From Ignavigranum ruoffiae (lineage in GTDB: Bacteria > Bacillota > Bacilli > Lactobacillales > Aerococcaceae), in assembly GCF_900110675.1 (NCBI RefSeq), contig NZ_FOEN01000004.1, positions 105,537-169,536 on the forward strand: DNA of 64,000 bases, written 5' to 3'. Positions within the stretch are counted from its first letter, which is position 1; each line of letters begins with the position of its first letter. The notes under the pieces are model-generated. The model saw only the letters and a list, made by a program, of their open reading frames with translations, made no database searches and was not told where the DNA came from. Below, one piece after another: positions 60,346 to 64,000 of this stretch. Made by a program: the position numbers and the translations under genes.

Positions 60346-60375
60346 ATATTAATAAGATTATTGGAGGAATATAGA

Positions 60376-62067
60376 ATGGAGAACAAAAAGTTAATTGTTG
60401 AAGCTTTGACGCCAGTATTGGACGGGCAGATGGAGCCTGAGCAAATCGAAAGTTTAATTGAAATACCAAGTAACCCTGAACATGGGGACTTTGCCTTTCC
60501 GGTCTTTCAACTTGCAAAGCTATTTCGTAAAGCACCCCAAATGATTGCCAGTGAATTAGTTGAAAAAATCGATGATTCCAACTTTGACAAAGTGGTGGCT
60601 GTAGGGCCTTATATTAATTTCTTGGTTAAACGATCTGTTGTATCGAACCAAGTGCTACATGATGTTCTAGAAGCCGGCGCCAGCTATGGGGACGTTGACT
60701 TAGGTCACGGTGGGAATGCATGTATCGACATGTCTTCGCCAAATATCGCTAAACCAATGTCCATGGGTCACTTGCGTTCAACCGTTATTGGGAATTCGAT
60801 TGCCAATATTTTGGATAAAGTGAATTATAATACGATCAAAATTAACCACTTAGGCGACTGGGGAACTCAATTTGGTAAATTAATCGTAGCCTACAAAAAA
60901 TGGGGCGATGAGAACGTTGTGAAACAAGATCCGGTCAATGAATTGGTTAAATTGTATGTTCAATTCCATGAAGAAGCAGAAAGCGATCCAGAATTGGATG
61001 ATCAAGCACGGGCGGCCTTTAAGAAATTAGAAGAACATGATCCTGAAATGACTGAACTATGGCAATGGTTCAAGGAAGAATCTTTGAAAGAATTTAACAA
61101 GGTCTATGAAATGCTTGACATAGATTTCGATTCTTATAACGGGGAAGCTTTCTATAATGACAAGATGGATCCAGTCATTCAAGAACTTGAGGATAAGGGA
61201 ATCTCAACGATCGAAAATGGAGCAACGATAGTTCTCTTAGAAGAAGAAAATCTTCCACCTGCTTTAATCAAAAAATCTGACGGTGCTACCCTTTACTTAA
61301 CTCGTGACTTGGCCACCGCCTATTATCGTCATCAAACTTATGATTTTGATCAGAATATCTATGTGGTGGGAAATGAACAAGCTAACCACTTCAAACAATT
61401 AAAAGCTGTCTTGAAACGATTAGGTAATGATTGGTCGGATGATATGCACCATATCCCATTCGGCTTGATTACCTTAGAAGGTAAGAAATTATCAACTCGT
61501 AAAGGAAAGATTGTTCTTCTAGAAGAAGTCTTGAAAGAAGCCATTGAATTAGCGCTTGAACAAATTAAACAAAAGAATCCAGATTTAGAGAATAAAGAGG
61601 AAGTAGCACGTCAAGTAGGTGTTGGTGCGGTAATCTTCCATGATTTGAAATCTGACCGTCTAAATTCTTTTGACTTTAAACTTGATGAAATCGTCCAGTT
61701 CGAAGGAGAAACCGGTCCTTATATTCAATATGCTTGTGCCCGGGCGAATACCATCTTAGAAAAATATGGTAAAGAGGTAAATTCAGACCATGTTTGGGAA
61801 TTGACCGATGCATACAGCTGGGAAATTATTAAGAAACTTTCTCAATATCAAGCAACAGTGATTCAAGCGGCTGAACGTTATGAGCCTTCTGTGATTGCTA
61901 AATATGCCATTCAGTTAGCCCAACTCTTTAACCGTTACTATGGTAATACCCGCATCCTTTCTGAAGATGATCAATTAGAAGCACGGATCGCTTTAGTCCA
62001 AGCCATCGTTATTGTCTTAAAAGATGCGCTATCTCTACTTGGCATTAAAGCTCCTGAAAATATGTAA
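60376..62067 (+). CDS. argS: Arginyl-tRNA synthetase
   Basis: A 563-residue class I synthetase. The HIGH-type motif is in SSPNIAKPMSMGHLRST, the KMSKS-equivalent in GKKLSTRKGK, and the DALR anticodon-binding domain covers the last 120 residues (IQYACARANTIL onwards). The N-terminal Add-1 domain is at 1-85. The start at 60376 is fixed by TTGGAGG 8 bases upstream; the TTG five codons earlier is part of that site. Control is by the T-box leader. Confidence 0.97.
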   Translation: MENKKLIVEALTPVLDGQMEPEQIESLIEIPSNPEHGDFAFPVFQLAKLFRKAPQMIASELVEKIDDSNFDKVVAVGPYINFLVKRSVVSNQVLHDVLEAGASYGDVDLGHGGNACIDMSSPNIAKPMSMGHLRSTVIGNSIANILDKVNYNTIKINHLGDWGTQFGKLIVAYKKWGDENVVKQDPVNELVKLYVQFHEEAESDPELDDQARAAFKKLEEHDPEMTELWQWFKEESLKEFNKVYEMLDIDFDSYNGEAFYNDKMDPVIQELEDKGISTIENGATIVLLEEENLPPALIKKSDGATLYLTRDLATAYYRHQTYDFDQNIYVVGNEQANHFKQLKAVLKRLGNDWSDDMHHIPFGLITLEGKKLSTRKGKIVLLEEVLKEAIELALEQIKQKNPDLENKEEVARQVGVGAVIFHDLKSDRLNSFDFKLDEIVQFEGETGPYIQYACARANTILEKYGKEVNSDHVWELTDAYSWEIIKKLSQYQATVIQAAERYEPSVIAKYAIQLAQLFNRYYGNTRILSEDDQLEARIALVQAIVIVLKDALSLLGIKAPENM

Positions 62068-62105
62068 TTACTTTGTCACAGCATAATTCAATCCATCTCA
62101 TACCC

Positions 62106-62142
62106 AGACCCAAGTACTTGATTAGCTACTTGGGTCTTTTTT
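62106..62142 (+). terminator. Intrinsic terminator after argS
   Basis: AGACCCAAGTA / TACTTGGGTCT stem with a 10-base loop, followed by five T. Confidence 0.9.
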
Positions 62143-62349
62143 ATGAGCATCAATATATTGCAGAGCATGTGCGGTATTATCCGCCATCGTTGATAGATTA
62201 ATTTTGGGGTTTCGTCCAGATTTTCTAATTGAATCTAAGCAAAAATCCTTGACTGATGAAAAATTTAAAGAATTTCCCTGCCCCTGTCAAAAAATCGTCT
62301 AATAAAAATCGATTTCTCTTTGTAAATATCGAATTTATCACATTTAGTC

Positions 62350-62378
62350 TTGAAAATCTTAAGATTAAGATAGATAAT
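62350..62378 (+). promoter_or_regulatory. Promoter of the Crp/Fnr regulator gene
   Basis: TTGAAA (62350-62355), 17-base spacer, GATAAT (62373-62378), about 30 bases before the TTG start. The remaining part of the 341-base gap after the argS terminator shows no feature beyond a small GCGG/CCGC hairpin. Confidence 0.65.
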
Positions 62379-62408
62379 GAAGAGGAAGACGATTAAAGGG
62401 GTGGTCGA

Positions 62409-63167
62409 TTGGTTAACCGCGATTTTGAAGCTTATTTTGAGTATTTAGAGAATGAGGAGTTTTTCTTAGGATTTACGCCCGAGGAACTATTAAAAGTCAA
62501 ACAGTTGTCGGTCATCCACCAATACCGCAAGGGACAAATTATCTATTTTCAGGATGATCCCAAACGCTATTGTTATTTTTTATTAAAAGGTTTTATTCGG
62601 TTGGAGCGGACAGATACTGAGGATACTTATATTTATATTGATTATATTAAGGAGAAGAATTTCTTCTCGTATTCCTCCGTTTTAAATTTTGAGCGCTACA
62701 CCCATTCAGCCTATTCGGTCACCGATGTGGATTTATTATTGATTCCCATGGACGTGATTATTGAGATTATTCGTCAGAACCATAATCAATTATTGTATAT
62801 GTATTGTAAGCTATCAGAAATCCAAGTTTTTCAAGAAGCACGAATTCAACAAACTGCTATATCTTCTGCTGTGGATCGGGTAATCCAATCTCTCTCCTTA
62901 TGGATGTTTGATATGGGGCGGATGATTGGTGGACACATGACTATTCCCTATCCGCTGACGATCTATGAATTAGGTTTAGTGGCAGGAACGACGCGGGAAA
63001 CAGCCGGCCGTGTCGTTCGTAAGCTAACCAAGGAAGGTAAGGTTAAATTTACCCGCAAACAAGTTATTTTTTATGATGAGGATTATTTCAAGGAGAATGC
63101 GAAGTTCTTACAAGATTTGGGTACTGATTATGCTGGTCAATTGATTGAAATACTGAACTTGGCCTAG
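62409..63167 (+). CDS. arcR: Crp/Fnr-family regulator, ArcR-like
   Basis: A 252-residue regulator. The N-terminal cyclic-nucleotide-binding-like barrel (about 25-140) includes YRKGQIIYFQDDPKRYCYFLLKGFIRL. A long dimer helix follows, and the C-terminal winged helix contains ELGLVAGTTRETAGRVVRKLTKEG. No N-terminal Cys cluster is present, so it is not a classic oxygen-sensing Fnr. The nearby arc operon carries a TGTGA-N6-TCACA site, hence the ArcR assignment. The start is TTG after AAAGGGGTGG; no ATG exists in the first 60 codons. Confidence 0.8.
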   Translation: MVNRDFEAYFEYLENEEFFLGFTPEELLKVKQLSVIHQYRKGQIIYFQDDPKRYCYFLLKGFIRLERTDTEDTYIYIDYIKEKNFFSYSSVLNFERYTHSAYSVTDVDLLLIPMDVIIEIIRQNHNQLLYMYCKLSEIQVFQEARIQQTAISSAVDRVIQSLSLWMFDMGRMIGGHMTIPYPLTIYELGLVAGTTRETAGRVVRKLTKEGKVKFTRKQVIFYDEDYFKENAKFLQDLGTDYAGQLIEILNLA

Positions 63168-63220
63168 AAGATTTTGACAATATCAGGCCAAGTTATATGG
63201 AAGAGAATAAGGAGTTATCC

Positions 63221-63583
63221 ATGCAAGTTGTTGATTTACTAAAAGTCTTAGCCGATGATACCCGTTTACGTGTTTTAATGTTGCTACGTGACCAGCCTTT
63301 GTGTGTGAGCCAAATCCAAAAGATATTGGATCTTCCTCAATCCACCCTATCCAAGCACCTAGCAAAGTTGCGGGAAGCCCAATTGGTCAAACCGCAAAAA
63401 GATGGAAAATTTGTTAAATACCATTTAGTCCATCATTATTTGGTTAATGTGTTACTCTACGATATTTATTATGAAGGTAAAGAAGAAATTTTTGATCAAG
63501 ATCGGGCGGCTATCGTTGATTTCGAAGATATGTTGACCGCTTGTCAAGAATGCTTAGCTCATGAGAAGACATCTTCTCATTAA
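63221..63583 (+). CDS. ArsR/SmtB-family transcriptional regulator
   Basis: A 120-residue winged-helix repressor: VLADDTRLRVLMLLRDQPLCVSQIQKILDLPQSTLSKHLAKLREAQLVKPQKDGKFVKYHL. Cys in the QPLCVSQI helix and a C-terminal CQEC pair could bind metal or a thiol-reactive ligand, but the classical ELCVC site is reduced to LC. The start at 63221 is set by GGAG 6 bases upstream; an in-frame ATG at 63197 has no site. It follows the arcR-like gene by 53 bases and may be cotranscribed. Confidence 0.82.
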   Translation: MQVVDLLKVLADDTRLRVLMLLRDQPLCVSQIQKILDLPQSTLSKHLAKLREAQLVKPQKDGKFVKYHLVHHYLVNVLLYDIYYEGKEEIFDQDRAAIVDFEDMLTACQECLAHEKTSSH

Positions 63584-63600
63584 TTTACATAGCTATTTTA

Positions 63601-63632
63601 AATCCAGCGTTCCTTGAGTGCGCTGGATTTTA
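63601..63632 (+). terminator. Intrinsic terminator
   Basis: AATCCAGCG / CGCTGGATT stem with an 11-base loop, then TTTAG. Confidence 0.8.
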
Positions 63633-63676
63633 GTTATTTCCGCTGAAAAAAAGTGACGACTTCCTCAAAGCTACTG

Positions 63677-63691
63677 ATGAATACGTTTCCA
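63677..63691 (+). promoter_or_regulatory. cre-like site before the second hbd gene
   Basis: ATGAATACGTTTCCA matches the cre consensus at 13 of 15 positions and shares CGTTTCCA with the site at the thl promoter (33859-33873). A possible -10 (TATAGAT) follows at 63704. Confidence 0.5.
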
Positions 63692-63733
63692 TATTGGGTA
63701 CACTATAGATAGTAAAACAAAGGGGGAGACAAG

Positions 63734-64000
63734 ATGTCACAAATTAAAACAGTCGGAGTCGTTGGAGCAGGATCTATGGGATCTGGCATTGCGAACGCAT
63801 TCGCAATGAACGGATACCAAGTTATTTTGCGGGATATTAAAGAGGAATTCCTACAAGGGGGACTGCAACGGATTGAGAAATTTATGGAGAAATCCGTGCA
63901 ACGTGGGAAACTTTCTCAAGAAGATAAAGAAGCAACCTTAGGTCGTATCCAAACGACCACCGAATTAGCCGATTTTAAAGAGGTTGATTTCGTGGTCGAA
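63734..64000 (+). CDS. 3-hydroxyacyl-CoA dehydrogenase paralogue, 5' part (runs off the window)
   Basis: The first 89 codons of an Hbd-type enzyme: IKTVGVVGAGSMGSGIANAFAMNGYQVILRDIKEEF with the GxGxxG cofactor motif, then GLQRIEKFMEKSVQRGKLSQEDKEATLGRIQTTTE. It is clearly related to, but different from, the hbd at 35166-36014. GGGGGAG is the ribosome site. It probably opens a second fatty-acid or amino-acid related acyl-CoA operon beyond the window. Confidence 0.88.
   Translation, partial: MSQIKTVGVVGAGSMGSGIANAFAMNGYQVILRDIKEEFLQGGLQRIEKFMEKSVQRGKLSQEDKEATLGRIQTTTELADFKEVDFVVE

Noticed and set aside
1..64000. CRISPR arrays, insertion sequences, integrases, tRNA or rRNA genes
   Set aside because: Looked for on both strands; no spaced direct-repeat array, transposase-like protein or recognisable tRNA/rRNA sequence was seen.

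Overview
The window reads as one continuous stretch of a low-GC Firmicute chromosome. Shine-Dalgarno sites are strong (AGGAGG/GGAGG), start codons include TTG and GTG, terminators are intrinsic, and T-box, CcpA (cre) and NrdR control signals are present. The gene set fits a fermentative member of the Lactobacillales, perhaps Aerococcaceae: arginine deiminase operon, water-forming NADH oxidase, class III ribonucleotide reductase, fused serine dehydratase, NtpI/K/C V-ATPase subunits and a BceRS-BceAB module. The family-level guess is inference. I see no transposase, integrase, phage structural gene, CRISPR array, rRNA or tRNA.

Layout. 1-2.5 kb: end of a surface SGNH-hydrolase pair and a nucleotide-sugar dehydrogenase. 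2.7-5.8 kb: a flavin reductase and a three-domain flavoprotein reductase (FMN_red + FMN_bind + FAD_binding_2); the ApbE enzyme that would load its covalent FMN lies at 45.7-46.6 kb. 5.9-14.8 kb: two paralogous alpha/beta hydrolases, a YbaK-type deacylase, a structured 6S-like RNA candidate preceded by a tandem duplication, fused serine dehydratase, a stress protein, NADH oxidase and an NCS2 purine permease. 15-17.5 kb: nrdD-nrdG under two NrdR boxes. 17.9-25.6 kb: a secreted C69 dipeptidase with an acidic insert, a baeRF-like protein and a BceRS-BceAB peptide-sensing/detoxification module. 26.6-32.2 kb: oppABCDF.

32.8-39.5 kb: a LysR regulator followed by a six-gene short-chain acyl-CoA operon (thiolase, 3-hydroxybutyryl-CoA dehydrogenase, crotonase, CoA-transferase A and B, acyl-CoA dehydrogenase/oxidase) with cre sites at its promoter. 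A second hbd paralogue, again with a cre-like site, begins at the right edge. 39.8-44.9 kb: ugpB-A-E-C-glpQ for glycerol-3-phosphate/glycerophosphodiester use, with PhoP-box-like repeats upstream. 45-49.8 kb: queT under a preQ1-II-like riboswitch, apbE, an SGNH esterase, a cupin, yaaA, a DUF2829 (Tad2-family) small protein and an SDR. 49.9-53.3 kb: a V-type ATPase operon that holds only the membrane-sector genes I-K-C. 53.7-60.1 kb: arcA-arcB-arcD-M20 peptidase-arcC with a TGTGA-N6-TCACA box. 60.1-62.1 kb: T-box-controlled argS. 62.4-63.6 kb: an ArcR-like Crp/Fnr regulator and an ArsR regulator.

Together the genes describe an organism living on peptides, arginine, serine, phosphodiesters and short-chain acids, with carbon catabolite control over several of these routes. 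The points most worth following are the V0-only operon, the acyl-CoA operon with no EtfAB beside it, the two structured RNA candidates, the covalent-flavin reductase/ApbE pair, the chromosomal Tad2-family protein and the absence of lipoprotein signals on both ABC binding proteins.
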